Both the position numbers and the translations under genes were made by a program. A stretch of DNA of 64,000 nt from Trematomus loennbergii (lineage: Eukaryota; Chordata; Actinopteri; Perciformes; Nototheniidae): assembly GCA_012861695.1 (NCBI GenBank), contig JAAOOA010000330.1, positions 1,001,388 to 1,065,387 of the forward strand. The letters are read 5' to 3'. Position 1 is the stretch's first letter, and each line of letters starts with the position of its first letter. The notes beneath the pieces are model-generated. The model was not told where the DNA came from. It did no database searches and saw nothing but the letters and a program-made list of their open reading frames with translations. Of the stretch, positions 1 to 13,020 are shown in pieces.

Positions 1-2130
1 CTCTTAAACCGTGCTCCGCGCTGTAGTGGAAACGCGCCATATGTGTCTTCCAGCACAAGAAAGGCTCTTGAGGCCTAGTACATACAGTGGCAATGTCTCA
101 AGATTTAGCAAAATACACCTTTATTGAACATACAGTAACACAAATACTACGCCGCCGCTATTTGTATAGGGGAAACACTGGTTTGATTGTTAAACTTTTG
201 TAATTATATTAGTTTTTCTAAATTCATTGCTGAGAAGGACTACAATAACTTCAATGTTGTCATGTGTCAATGTCTGCAAACATGACAGAAGTATTATAGC
301 ATTAATCGAATCATACGCAAGTCAAATATCTGCGTCGACATTCAATTGAGTTTTTCTGACCATTTAGCTTCTAATGTTGTTGCTACCTGTGAAATAAACA
401 GTCCACCAAGTGAGGGTGGACATGGACTAAACATAGCAACAGCCAACACACGGCAAAAGGGTCAAACATATGTCAAACATTTCCTGGCAACTAAATGTTT
501 CCTGTAATACTGGCAACAACAGTGGCAACAAGACTGCTGCTAAAAAAACACAATAAACAGTAGGCTATCATTTTGATAGGGAAATTCTCTTTTCACCTGT
601 ACTAACCTCAGAGAGATCGAAAGGGAAGTCAGCTGAAGCAAAAATATCTGGGGGGAATCTTTAAGTAGGTCCTGAAATGTTACCATCTACCCTACTTTCT
701 ACAAGGTTGCAATGCGTACAAAGTGCAATCCAACCATGTCAGAAAGAAAGTATTTTCGGCCTAACAAAAAGGTGCCTGTCACTATAGTAAGATGCCACAA
801 AGGTACAAAATGGAGGTAATGGTGCACTTTTTTTACAGTAGAAAAGTGACATTTATAGTGTTGCGAGGACGTTTAAATCTGTCAAATGGAACATTTCGGA
901 CGGAGAACCAGATGGTTTAGAGGAGGCGTGAAGAAGGCCATCAACAGTACATCATCGCAGAAATAAACGCCTGTGAACAAAAGCCGGTTTGGGACTGCAG
1001 CATCACTTTAGCAACCACTTACATCACCTCCTTCACACCTCCCTTTGTGACTCCAATGTCTCTCACATTACAACTAGCAAGTGTCTCTCATGTGAAGTCG
1101 AAGTGTGAATTGCTCAGAGGTTTTTAAGTGCTGTGGAAACTTCCCGACAAGGAATTCAGATAAATGGCGAGGGAACGATTCTTCTAGTGGCTTTTCATTA
1201 CGATTATTAGAAATGCCATTATCTGAATGACTTGGAAGCTTCATTAGGGTCTTATTCACTACTTCGAAGAAAAACATACCCGCATAAACAACGGTTGAAA
1301 AAACACGACTATAACTGAAGCCGATTTCGCCCATCCAACTTCCCCCGTCAACTAAAATCCATTTAACACAAGCCAGTTGGCTGGTTTGCTGCCATGGCAA
1401 CAGAGTGCCGGTGGAGGGAAACTAGACGTCAGTTTAAATGTCACAACCTCTCTCCTAACAGCGGTAAAACGGTGAAATAATCAGCGTTTCAATGATGCCA
1501 GAAAGAAGTGGCCTCCGAAGAGTGTGTGTGTGTGACAGCATTCGGCTTAGAAAAGGGCTGCTTTAAACACACAATAGCACTCACCTTGAGGATATGAAAA
1601 CTGCAGACGTATTCGGACACATTTGAGCCCTCGCTCATTGATTTTTATGGCGATAATTTCCATAAATGAAAGACCTATTCAAAACTGATGGGATTTTTGC
1701 CGCCTACTCACAGGCTGGGGGTTAATTGAGGTGGACAGTCTGAGTCATGACACTAAATGGCGTTAAAACAGCACTTATTTTTGCCGGTGGTGCGTGAATG
1801 TCATGGCTGTTCATGCTAAAATCGGACCCACCAAACCCCTGCATGCTGTGAAAGGCTTCTGTCCGGGTTACTCAGCTTTTGGGTCTACAGTGGATGCAAA
1901 TATGCCGGTGAGATCATTCACAGCTTGCTGTCAGACAGTCACAGCTGCTTGTGGTAAGATCGTGCCAAGGGAAGAGCAATAGATAAAGATGGTTGTGCGT
2001 AGGTGGGTGGGTGAACTGTGTGAAAGATAGACAAACGGATAAAGTGTTCAACAATAACTTATAAGCCTCTCAGGTTGATCTTTGTCTTTTACGATTTATA
2101 AAATGGCTCCACTGGCGTATTATTAACCAC

Positions 2131-3045
2131 TTAAGGCCCTGACACACCAGGCCGTATTCGGGGGGGGACTTTGGGCGACAACGCGTTCCTTGTCGCCCAA
2201 AGTCAATTTGGTGTGTCCCGAACCCTCAGCCGTGACACGCCTTATTTGGCCTTTCACGGTCGACACCGGCCGATTCAACATGTTGAATCGGCCGGGTGTC
2301 GGACACAAGCTATCGGGCCAAGAAACCACTCTGATCAGCTGTTCAGCTAGCAAATGAGAAGCGAAACGGAAGTGAGGGACGTAAACAAACGATTTAAGAA
2401 AGCACAGGACAGCAGCTAAACCCCAGCAGGTGATACTTAAAAGACATCAAACATAGCCCTTAAATGTCCTCTCTTACCTCCCACACATAGCAGGGACATC
2501 TCTGATATCGGCGGGAGCGTCCCCGGCTGTCCTCTGCTGAGAGCTCCGTGATTTGTTTGGTCAAGTCCGGTTTTTCATCTCATCGTAATTTAGCAAGAAG
2601 TGGCCATTATTACATTGCTGACTCAATAAACTACACACCCGCCAGAACACTGCGATCATCAGATGCAGGTCTATTAACTGTGATTTTATAGTATGTCTGC
2701 ACTTTATGTGCTCATTTCATCATGCATGTATTTTTATATTCTAAAACATGTTTTCGATGGACGAGAGTGAAAATGGAACGCACTCGCTATTTGTTTGTTT
2801 ATATCAGTCTGTTCTTCTTCTCTGTCTTCCGGTTGTTGCCTCTTTTGAATGACGAATACACACTACCGCCGCCTGCTGGTAAGGAGAGTTATTGCCACTC
2901 ACGCATGCGCAGTTCGTACGTGCTCGGCTGAAGTCTTTGCGGTGTGTTCCAGTGCGACACATGGCCAAGACGCAGGAGAACTCGTCGATGGAGCTGTCGA
3001 TGTTGGCGAGTTCTCTGGTGACTGCCTGGTGTGTCAGGGCCTTTA
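2131..3045. mobile_element. Non-autonomous inverted-repeat DNA transposon, copy A
   Basis: The ends are inverted copies: AAGGCCCTGACACACCAGG at the left and its complement at the right, next to TTAA (left) and TTTA (right). Internal sequence, including a segment encoding NDEYTLPPPAGKES when read on the plus strand, matches a second copy at 15047-15696 in the opposite orientation. No transposase is visible. The TTAA-like flanks hint at a piggyBac-type target, but that is inference. Confidence 0.75.
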
Positions 3046-3299
3046 CACAATAGCTGGCTAGCTGGCTGGTTGGCAACTGCCCCCTAAACGGAGTTCAAAC
3101 CTGTAGCATCTTGTGACCAGATGTACCAATAATGTGCCAATCATTTCCAGTTGAAGAAGACTGCAGTTTGGCCCTGGTTTCTCAATGCAAGTTAAATTCA
3201 TATTGATCGACTAGTTGTGATCAGATGTCCCTTCTCCATCTCATTTGACTGTTTCTGCTGCAGACTATGGCAGTTATAGGGTAACTCATCATAGGTGCA

Positions 3300-3334
3300 G
3301 ATGTAGAAGACATTGTGGAAATGTCTTCTACATC
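3300..3334. repeat. Perfect hairpin, 15-bp arms
   Basis: GATGTAGAAGACATT and its exact complement are separated by five bases. It lies in picalm intron 1. No surrounding extended stem of precursor-microRNA length is evident, so it is recorded only as a perfect inverted repeat. Confidence 0.7.
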
Positions 3335-5280
3335 TTTTGTGGAAAAGTGATTGGCAGAATTGAAATACCTAATACAACCAACACTGAAATTACAGGTTCT
3401 GATTGGTTGGACATCTGCATCATAAGGTCCTTTTTATAGATAAACAACAAAAAAACTGAAGGTCAGTGTTCATTTTGTCCACAACAACTAGAACTGATTA
3501 TGTTAACAATTTGGAGAGGTATTTCAAAGATGTATTATATCTGTCCAGAATTATAAAAAGGTTTCCCACAGAAGAACTAGCATTTAAATCCAATATTTCA
3601 TTGATTAAGAACTGTTTGATGTACTTGAACCTGCTGTGCTTGTTGTTGCAGGAACAGTAAGTAAGTAAAAAACATTTGGGTTAAATTACTTGAATGGCAA
3701 AAATGGTTTTGGCCTGCAGAAATATGTGTTCACTCTGGACAGACTGAAGACATCTGTGATATAAAAATACACTCGTTGGATAATGGGAACAAAATGACCG
3801 TCCGTTTACTTCCTTTGATCAAAAGTTTAGATTTTTCATTCACTGAGGAGGTATGGGATAAAAACCAAGTGTTCTTCCAGAATCCAAGGGTTGAGTTATT
3901 GATAGACAAACGGTCATCCGGGATATGAGTGTTCCTTTAAGTGGGAATAAGGTCAACTGAATGACTGGCAAACCATCTCACCTGGCTGCCAGTGTTCATT
4001 ACATTATGGGATGTTTGGATCAGCTGGTTGCCTGAGTGATGATCGAACGCTGCCCGCCAGCCTCCTCACAAATTGACTTCCTGCCTAAGTGAATGAAGAC
4101 CTCGCGTATAACTTGCCTTTTATTCCCTCACGATCCCAACTACACAATGAACTTGACAGCCCTGGATGTTACCTTCACGGGGAAATCATCAACCCGGACA
4201 AACAACATGACAATCACGCGAAGAAGCACTGACCGTCCGTCCCCCGTCCCCCCCCAACAGCATTGAGGTCGTCGCTCTCACAAAGAAATCAATATCCTGC
4301 AATGATTAAGCTTGACGCGGCGTATTGCCTGCAAGAATCTGGCCAAGTTCACAAAAGGGAGCGGAGACAATACATGACTTTTGTTGGACGTCAGCAGCTG
4401 AGCGAGCGGAGGAGGAGGAGGAGGAGGAGAGAAGAGTTGACGGATGTGAGCCAGCTGAGCCGAAGCATCGATCAAACATGTGCAACCCGGCCCACAAAAA
4501 AAAAAACGCTGGTTCCCGGAAAACAGAACTTCAGCACATTTCGCCTCAGTAATGTCAAACACAAGCTTACAAATTATGACTCATTCTTATTTTTAATGTT
4601 TCCGGCCTTACATTCATTCATTCTTTTGTTGGTGTCCCACTCACATCACCTTCAACATGAAATGAATCCACTCTACCAGCAAAGCAAAATGACATGACAA
4701 CCAGGAGTCTACAGAAATAACACCAGCGAATAAGATCCAGGAATTTGCGGTATGTTGAAGAGATTTCCTCGAAATATAAACAGACGCCCACCAAGAAAGG
4801 AAACTTGAAGAACCCGGAGATTTACAGCTCTGCGTTTGTCTCTACTTGGATATAAAGGTGAGCCCAGGTGTGACGAAAGACCTGCTTTCTGTTCATTATG
4901 TCACTTATGTTGTTATCTTTGCGTGACCCGCCTTGACGTCTGTTCAACTGGAACCTGTTTTAAGAGTTTTTGTTACTGAGCCAGGCCCCAAAACACAATA
5001 TGCTGTCGTTGAATCACGAGATCAAATTCCTTATCCATTACACAAACCCTGTTTAAAAATAGACATCACGTCATTTTGTGTATATATAGGTAAAGCAATG
5101 TTTGTTTTGTACTCTTTGGTATCTTTAAGGACCTTATATCTTTCAGTTTTTAAAAATGTTGAAGCTGAAAAAGAGCTGCAATGATTGGTCGACTTATAAA
5201 TGAAGTGAGTGAAATATGAAATTGCAAACATCAATCAATTGTTATCCTATTTTTGGCGATACATTCTGACTTAGGCTTCT

Positions 5281-5303
5281 TAGGGTTAGGGTTAGGGTTT
5301 TTG
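5281..5303 (+). repeat. Short telomere-like run
   Basis: About three consecutive TTAGGG units with a degenerate tail. It is far too short to be a telomere and is an interstitial telomere-like microsatellite in picalm intron 1. Confidence 0.7.
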
Positions 5304-5389
5304 AGGAACAGGGATGTACATTTTTTCAAATATTTTTGGACATTTTGTAAATTAAACGATTAAAGAATTTATCTAGACAGCATCCATGA

Positions 5390-5900
5390 GTAAGGAAAAT
5401 ATATTGATGTATTCACATTATTCATAAATACTAAATAGCCTTTTTTATTGGGTAGTTAATGAGGTTTGGCTGATTGTCCAGAAATAAATGACATCACTTT
5501 GGGCTTGGGTAACTCAAATAGGGCATTTACATGTATTGATAAGAAGCAAATGTGTACCATTATTCCACAGTTAATCTAAAGAAGGTATTTGCATAAAATA
5601 CAAACCCAGCCTGTCCAACCAGCCAGGTAGTGTGTGAAGGAATGTGTCTAAGTAAGACAAATATATTGATTCATTCACATTATTCATACATTTGAGTTTG
5701 TATTTGGTAGTTAATGAGATGTGTCCGATTGTCCACAAAAGAATGACATCACTTTGGGCACTTTACATATATTGATAAGAAGCAAATGTGTCCCCTCATT
5801 CCACACACAGTTTATGAGCTACATCGAAAGAAGGTCATTTGCATAAAATACAAACCCAGCCTGTCCAACCAGCCAGGTAGTGTGTGTGCAGGAATGTGTG
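5390..5900. repeat. Tandem segmental duplication (two copies of about 250 bp)
   Basis: Two head-to-tail copies share the same order of blocks: an attcacattattcata stretch, gtagttaatgag, atgacatcactttgggc, attgataagaagcaaatgtg, and a long block ending in aaccagccaggtagtgtgtg. Copy one runs roughly 5390-5645 and copy two 5650-5900. They differ by scattered substitutions and small indels. The second copy ends about 60 bp from the picalm exon 1 splice donor. Confidence 0.8.
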
Positions 5901-5955
5901 TGTCAGCCTGCTGTGGTATGTCTGCATTGGACGCCTTGCTGACTGAAATACTCAC

Positions 5956-6085
5956 AGTCAAGGTGTTTCTTCTTGGGTCCACTGACTTCATGCGTGGTGG
6001 CTTTGCACACCGCCTTGCTGATGGCAGAGCCGGTCATGCTGTGCTGGGCTGCTGCGATCCGATCCGTGATAGATTGGCCCGACAT
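5956..6085 (-). CDS. picalm: PICALM (clathrin assembly lymphoid myeloid protein), first coding exon only
   Basis: PICALM is an endocytic adaptor that binds PIP2 membranes through its N-terminal ANTH domain and recruits clathrin. The exon encodes residues 1-43, beginning [16 protein letters not shown] and ending GPKKKHLD, which is the start of the ANTH domain. The basic cluster at K38-K39-K40-H41 and K28 correspond to the known PIP2-contact residues. The exon ends in phase 1 at GACT|gtgagt, fitting the Tyr codon that follows HLD in the family. Residues such as GQS, AAQHS and SK at 23-24 favour PICALM over its paralogue SNAP91, although [10 protein letters not shown] is SNAP91-like. Linkage with a RAB38-like gene matches human 11q14. 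The rest of the gene lies beyond position 1. Confidence 0.9.
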
Positions 6086-6960
6086 CTCTCTCTCTATCCT
6101 TCTGCCTTTTCTTTCCTCAATCAGCTAAAATAGCACAATAACGATCCGATCAATGGATCAACTCCCTGCGGAAAACCACTCCACGTGACTTCACTGTCAA
6201 GTGGAGGTAAAGGGCTGCGATCTCACACACACACACACACTGATGTTTAGTTTCAGGTGTGCAGTAATGTCAGATCACACACAAAACTGCAAGAACAAGA
6301 TGATTTGCAGGATATTTTAAATCTGTTTTTTAGTTTCAGGTGTGCAGTAATGTCAGATCACACAAAAAACTGCAATTACAAGATGATTTGTAGATTATTT
6401 TTAACTTGTTTGGCAACACTGTGTCCTATCTAATCTAGTAAACACACCAGTCTGTGTTAGCTAATGTTCCCAGTGCAGTACTGGAACCAGGAAAGAGTCC
6501 CACTGTGGGATTTGTAAACACTGGAAATTACTTTCTGGCCACAAATAAACATAGCTAACTGGCTGGTTTTGTAAATCTGTAATTTTCAGAGATAGTTTGG
6601 GAGACAAAAAGTAATCCGTATGAAATCACAGCTTGGAGATCAACGATCCAAAAAAAAGAAAAAAAAAAGATTTTGAGTTCCTCCTCCACGTCAACTTGTT
6701 AGCTTGGATTAGTTAGCTCTCACTGGTTGTCGCTTGGCAAAGTGTGTGTTAAACCCTCCTCCGGCGAGAAAAGTCATTCAAAATGGAGCACCACATTGTT
6801 TTGAGTTTATACCAGGTGACTGTGTGGCTGACAGCCGGGACAGGTGCAGTTTCTCCCGGTTGAGAAGAGGAAGAGGTGTTAGCCGAGAAGCTAGGTTAAG
6901 CTAACCTGCCAAAGAAGTGACTGTTGAGCCGTTAATTTAAAAGTTAAAAATGACAGCTCC
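6086..6960 (-). promoter_or_regulatory. picalm: Region upstream of picalm exon 1 (5' UTR and probable promoter side)
   Basis: This is the region upstream of the picalm start codon. It contains pyrimidine-rich sequence near the ATG, a CACGTG E-box-type site near 6183, and a near-duplicate pair of about 80 bp (6246-6330 and 6332-6404, sharing tttcaggtgtgcagtaatg). I cannot place the transcription start or say whether a non-coding first exon exists. Positions 6961-7946 show nothing further I can name. Confidence 0.35.
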
Positions 6961-7946
6961 TTTTAGCTCGGTTCTTCCCTTTCACTGTCCAGTTGGTGTT
7001 GTCCTCCAACTACAGACTCCTCCACGGTACCGGCTTCCTTTTCTCTCCCCGTCCTGTCTTGGGTTTCTGTCTCTAAAAGTCTTTCCAGTGGTTTCTCTTT
7101 ACGAACTGAACTGCTGCTCGCTGCTCTGCTGCCGGACAAAATGGCAGCGTAAAAAATCAGCTGATCTCACAACTGTGCTGCCTTCACGGACTCCTGAGAG
7201 GCTCGGAATTTAGAATGTCAAGACTTTCAAAACGTTCAAGTAAGCTAATGTACTTTTATCTCTTGTGTTTATGCTTTTATTAATTTATATTAGTGAAGTG
7301 AGTGATGCCAACGAATTCTCGTTAGAATAAGAATAATAAAGAGGAAGTTAACTTATTAAATATAGAGGAAAAAAAGCACACATTAGTAATATCATCAAAA
7401 TAAAGAAAATAAGTAAACAACCATGGCTAAAAATGAGTAGCAGCAATTTAAAAAAAAAAGTTATATAAGTAACATTCAGTATTAAGGTGGTGAGACATTG
7501 TAAAAGTGTTGGGACATTTAAGTTATTATTGCACAGTACAATTGCAAAAAAGCTGTTATATTGCACATTGCTTCATTGCCTCATGTAATCTCTTGTTAGA
7601 TTGTTGTTAATATGCTGACGTTGTCTTTTTTTTGTTTCATATATATGTCTATTCCTGCGTAAGTAGTAGCCAACATTGAGAGAAATAAAAAACGAACTGG
7701 AATCAGAGATAGTTATAATAATCCATGAGTCGTGGCACAAAATAAATTGACAACCATTATGATTATGAGTTTGATTACTTTAGCCTACATCATTCCTAAC
7801 TGAATACCCACTGAATGGGTCTTGCAGCACTTTGAAGATGACATCTGCTGTTCTGGGAAACGTTATCATATGTGTGTATTATCCATGATCTATCTGCAAG
7901 GCAGGGTTAAAAGGTCATTATTCTTTATGAGCCACTGAGGTGTAGG

Positions 7947-8020
7947 CAAGGCAAGGCACGTTTATGTATGTAGCACCTTTCAACACAAGGCAATTCAAAG
8001 CGCTTTACAAAAAGGAAAAG
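7947..8020 (-). repeat. Teleost interspersed retroelement tail
   Basis: The block ggcaaggcaaggcacgttta followed by agcacctttcaacacaagg and aaagcgctttacaaa is a sequence seen at the 3' ends of many fish LINE/SINE copies. A complementary relative ends at 53708. It is a fragment and no coding capacity is visible. The next kilobase (8021-9110) has no feature I can support. Confidence 0.5.
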
Positions 8021-9114
8021 CATTAAGAGCATTACAAAATAATGCAGCAGAATCACATTTTTAAATGGCCTTAAAAAGTAAAGAGAATAATATGACAAGA
8101 AACAAGCTAATATAGAATAATACAGGTATAAAATACACGAATAAAAGTTACAGTGCAGTGAAAGATATGACTAAAGCGGAGAAAACGTGCAACAATATTT
8201 AAAAATAAAATATTAAATGGTAGCAGGACTAAATATAAAATGACATATATTATTTATCTTTAACAATCAGTATTTCTGAGTGGAATAAAAAAAAACGGAT
8301 TTATTACTATTGTTCAAGCTGATAATGACTAAATAAAATATGTCCGACTGCTCGTGAACGACCCCATTGTCTATTGGACACTTGCTAAGGAGCGAGTGCA
8401 GCACCTTAAGGTGCCACGGTTTAAATTGTAGCGGAATGTAGGGAACAAATCTCTCAAATTACACCTGTATGTCCAGAATAAAAGCTTTTCTGCTACAATA
8501 TAACATTAAACTGACTTTAATCTCTGTTGATTTCTATTTATAAACGCTTCTCTTTTGGTGCAATAATCCGCATTTAAGGTCGTATTAAATTATTTCTCAG
8601 ACACCGTGTCCTTGTTTGACTCCAGACTATGGAACACGGTGTGCTGAAAGATCATTGGAAAAGCATCAAACCGGATCTGAGAGCTAAATAAATCAGACAT
8701 CTGAACGTATTTCATACATTGCATAGGATGTAATTGGATTGCATCCCAATATAAGTGGTTTGCATAGATTACAGCTGCATGGCATGATGCAATACATCTG
8801 ATTGTGTGCATGTGTGAGAGTCATGACAGAGTGGGGAGTGATACCATAACTCACAGATGGGTGCATTTTTTTTTCCCTGTCCGTTTTTTTTGTTTCATTT
8901 TGAAGCAGCTGTAGTTTGAAGAATTTCCCACCCAGGTGAGAAATACTGCAAGCAGTGGCAGCAGCAAGTGATTTCGACCTCCAATGACCTCCCCAATCTT
9001 TTTCCAGACAGAAGGGAGAAAAGCCTGTCCAATCGGTCCAAACTGATGATTGATGCAATGACATTTCAAAGCATGGTGATGGGAAACACACGCTTCTGAT
9101 CAGCACAGGACAAA

Positions 9115-9116
<2 letters not shown>

Positions 9117-9182
<66 letters not shown>

Positions 9183-9238
9183 TCCAACTGTCAGCCTCAT
9201 CTGGTTTCTTTTTCCCACGTCTGCCAAATCTAATGAGG

Positions 9239-9269
<31 letters not shown>

Positions 9270-9306
9270 TGTGTGTGTGTGTGTATGTGTGTGTGTGTGT
9301 GTGTGT

Positions 9307-9371
<65 letters not shown>
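9117..9371 (+). repeat. Compound (GT)n microsatellite
   Basis: Two long GT runs, 9117-9181 and 9239-9371, are separated by about 57 bp of unique sequence. The second has a few GG and AT interruptions. Apparent open frames across it encode only Cys-Val or His-Thr dipeptides and are not genes. From 9372 to 11867 I see no gene or recognised repeat. Confidence 0.95.
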
Positions 9372-9372
<1 letters not shown>

Positions 9373-11867
9373 GGAAAAAAACGTGCATGCAGCAGAAAAA
9401 AAGGAAATTTAAAAAAAAGTGCGAACCACAGTGGAAGTGGTTAGCTCTGCACACTCAGGCCACCAAAGAAGATCCCAGGGTTTTTCACTGTCACAGCTGA
9501 TGAGGTGCCAACACAAGTCTTTCATGTGCCATAACAGCTGCACACTCAAACAAATCCACAGTTTCTCATTGGAAAACAGGATTGCACAAATCCCAGCCTT
9601 TTAATGCGTTCTCTCTTTGTCTTTTGAGATATAGCCAGAAATGCAAACGTTGCCTTGTCGAATCGTGTAAAAATGAGCATGAAGAATTGAGCAGTACGAA
9701 GATTGGCATGCAGACAGTAACTCAGGGAGCCTCACTCAGCCTGCTTTGTAGTGCAAGTGAAAATAACTGCGGCACCCAGAGGAGATAAGGTGAAGTCAGG
9801 GTGAACATGGCAAACATGACACCAAGCCTTCACCCTGCTCTTTATGAGGCATCAGAGCCAAACACTGATTTGCTCGCTGCCGTCATCTCCCCCCTTTTCA
9901 TCCCTCCACTCTGATTTAAAGTGCAGCGTTGCCATCTGCAGGCGGGAAAGCTGAACTCACTATTTCCATGGAAACTGAACGGATGCGGGGTGTAGCCCCT
10001 GGCAACCGTCTCTGGACCGAGATTGTATCAAGAGCTGTCAGTTAAAGCTGCCTTAATGTGCTGGAGGAGATAGGAATAATCATTTTGACAGAGGTGCACA
10101 TAGTTTATCTACAATGTGTAAATTACCTGTGGTATGGGATTACCATGGTTACAATCAATACAGTAGGTCAGCATCAGGCGAGGGATTGAATCCTTTGCAG
10201 ACCATTTACATGCACTAAAATGTAATATAACACACTACAGGAAATGGGAAACCCAAAAAGCATAATAGAGCCCCTTTATATAAAAATAACTAAACCTCAT
10301 TATTGAAATCTGTAATGTGTAACTTGACTAATTGCTTCGAAGTATGAATGGATATGTAATGCAAGTAGAGCAATTCAAATCCAAATGATTTTAATTCTTA
10401 AAAAGGTTTCTATAGCGACTGCCCATACTGGTGCTGTAGCAATACACTCATGATTGGATACATGGATGCAGGCAGTGGTGTATAGGGCTCCTGGTGAGAA
10501 CTATTCTATCCCTTTGAATTCCCAACAATGAAATGCCAATTCATATACGCTCTGTACCCTAAAGCCCCCTCTGCTCTGCCATTCATCCATCACCATGAAG
10601 CATGACTCACTTGACTCCATGCGCTCCAACTCCTAGTTACTCCATAATCATCTTGGATCATTAACTTTTCTCCTTTTGTGTGAAAAAGCTTGGTGTAATT
10701 TACCAACACAATACCCTTTAACATTAACCTCATGCGTCACTGAATAAGACTTCAAACTGGGGATAGATAGAGGTTGGTCTGTATATATAACTGTCACATA
10801 TTGAACCTTGTTGTAAGTTATTTTTTAGAGTGAGATAAGCCAATATACAGCCGGAAATAAAGCTGGAGATCCGCAGGAGGTCCTCTGAGGCATTTCTCTT
10901 GTTGACAGATAGTAAAGGAAAAAAAAACAGACATCCAAGGAGATGCTGGGCTTAAAAATAACACACACCTCTCGAAAAATATGGCAATACACGTCAATAT
11001 AAGAAGCCATACTTGTCTTAAAAAAGGTGTTTCCTTCCCTTCAGTCATGTCAGGTGTACGCCAAGTAGAATTTGACAGATTTTAGATTATAGTCTGAGCA
11101 ATAAATGTTGAAAACTGTCGGCTATAAATCAACACATGGAGTTGCAAGAAGCTCACTTATTAATGTCCTGCTCCAGCGGTCGGAAATATCCTTCAGTCAA
11201 CATGTTGTAAGTCTTAACGCATGCATCGTTTCAGGGTTAAATATGAAGCGCTGCCTGCTAGGGAGTCTGTCAGATCACTTATTCATTCATTACTTAAAAA
11301 GCGATATGAATAATAAGGCTGATTAAACCTAATTGGAGCATTGAGATGCAAACTTGATCCTCTGCCCTCTGCCCAATAATCAGGTGAGGTGACTCATCTG
11401 AAGTGTTGTTTTCTTATTTAATCAGAGACATTATAAAGAGCTTTTTGGTTCTGAGAGTATTTGACAAAATATTTGAGAAGAAATCAGATCAGAACAGATA
11501 TTTAGAAACCAAACATGTATAGTCAGACAAACATCTCGCTCAGTGTAGAGCCTGCACTCAAACGTTACTGTAACTTAGCTATAAAGGCAACAGTTTTCAA
11601 GCATTATAGGAGATGTGTGAACTTCTGCACATTTTAAATTGCTTAACCATATAAATGTGTTTTGCATGTAAAAATACATGTTCTGTTCTTGGAATTGTGT
11701 GAATTTTGATTTATGGTTGCTCAGTCAAAGTACTAATTTGTGTTTTCAAGTTTGTACATTACATCCGTTCATTTCCCTTTAAAACAGTTGGATTAGTTAA
11801 AAAGCAATGATTTTGCGACTATAAAGCTAACAACATTGCCTTTTTGGTTTGAAAACAGATCTATAAA

Positions 11868-12237
11868 CAGGGGTGCACACAACTTTCTCTCCAGATGAGT
11901 ACCTGGAGTCAGTGTTTGGGGGGGGGTAGCGTCAGTGGAGTACAGCGCTTCGCGATTGTCAACGGGGGGTGGTAGTAGAGTACAGAGCTTCGTGACCGCG
12001 CGGAGCGTGTGAACGTTGTGATCAGCTGTTTTAGCGCAGGGCTGCTGTACAGACCGACGTTAACAGCAACCCTGTCTGTGCACACGGAGACCGACTCTGT
12101 CGTCCGGTGAACTAACCGCCTTCTGGAAAAGCTTCACATTTACGTCGGTACGCAAATGCGCTTTGTGACACAAGTGACGGTACGCATTTCAGATTGTTGC
12201 CGCGCATGCGTACCTGCGTACCAGTTATGTGCACCCG
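11868..12237. mobile_element. hAT-like MITE with perfect 8-bp target duplication
   Basis: The element starts caggggtgcacacaac and ends gttatgtgcacccg, which are imperfect inverted repeats. It is flanked on both sides by the identical octamer tctataaa (11860-11867 and 12238-12245). Eight-base target duplications are the mark of hAT transposition. The interior is GC-rich with no open transposase. Confidence 0.85.
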
Positions 12238-12433
12238 TCTATAAAGAAGTATTATCTATAAACTGCAAGTACACACCATTTTGTTTCAAAGGATTCACAG
12301 CAAACACTGAAACGTTACTTTAATTGCATGTATTATGTCAACACATTTCACATAACTGTATTAGGTTAGTTGAAAGCAATAATATTAAGTTGTAATACAA
12401 AATATGAGGTTGAACTTAATATTATTGCTTTCA

Positions 12434-12500
12434 TAAGATAAGATAAGAAGTACTTTATTGATCCCAAGTTGGGAAATGTTTGTGTTGCAGCAGCATAAAA
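12434..12500 (+). repeat. Teleost dispersed repeat fragment
   Basis: The stretch with taagaagtactttattgatc and cccaagttgggaaatg followed by gttgcagcagca is a very common fish interspersed sequence, probably a LINE 3' tail. I do not assign a family. Confidence 0.5.
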
Positions 12501-12627
12501 AGACATGGCATTGTACAATAAAATTAAAGGACAAAGGACAAAATGTCAACTTCTCAATAGCAATAAAATAGCAATTACAAATGTACAGTGACAAAATATA
12601 AAGCAGGATATTATATATACACAAGTA

Positions 12628-12778
12628 TGAGTTCAAATCCCGCCTGGAACACCACCACTAGTGTGCCCTTGAGTAAGGCACTCAGCCCTCAGTTACTCCA
12701 GGGAGAATGTCCCTGTAATTGGTCATTGTAAATCGCTTTGAATAAAGGCGTCAGCTAAATGCAATGTAATGTAATGTG
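12628..12778 (+). mobile_element. tRNA-derived SINE (3' part)
   Basis: It begins with gagttcaaatcccgcc, which resembles the B box of a tRNA gene. The body has cttgagtaaggcac, and the tail aaatcgctttgaataaaggc plus gctaaatgcaatgtaatg is a LINE-like tail typical of fish tRNA-SINEs. The A-box end is not recognisable, so this copy is 5' truncated. Confidence 0.7.
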
Positions 12779-13020
12779 AGTAATGGAGTATTAGTCATCC
12801 AATCTAATACAGTTATGTGAAATCTGTTGACATAATACATTTAAGTAAAATCAACGTTTCAGTTTTTTCAGGATAGCCTGACATGACATATGTAAGACAC
12901 ATCGTTTCTTATATCAAAATCCCCTTCTCCCTTGGGAAAATGTCCAGAACACAGGTGCAAAGAGTGTCATTTTTGAGGTGTGAGGAAAGGAAACGAGTCC
13001 TAGTCGGACTTGTTATCTAC

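Larger units (their letters stand above)
1..5955 (-). other. picalm: picalm intron 1 (partial)
   Basis: This stretch lies downstream, on the minus strand, of the picalm first coding exon and must be the start of its first intron, because the second ANTH-domain exon is not found before position 1. I see no exon in it. It holds one inverted-repeat transposon (2131-3045), a short perfect hairpin (3300-3334), a GGA-rich run near 4408-4430, a telomere-like run (5281-5303) and a duplicated segment (5390-5900). The remainder, including 1-2130, 3335-4400 and 4431-5280, looks like unstructured AT-rich intron. Confidence 0.6.

Noticed and set aside
5281..5303. Telomere or chromosome end
   Set aside because: Only about three TTAGGG units with genes on both sides.
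6950..7213. 87-codon frame upstream of picalm
   Set aside because: No domain or splice context; composition resembles a promoter-proximal region.
8693..9454. Open frames of Cys-Val and His-Thr repeats
   Set aside because: They are translations of the (GT)n/(AC)n microsatellite.
12628..12650. Functional tRNA gene
   Set aside because: Only a B-box-like block is present, without an A box or cloverleaf, and the tail is that of a SINE.
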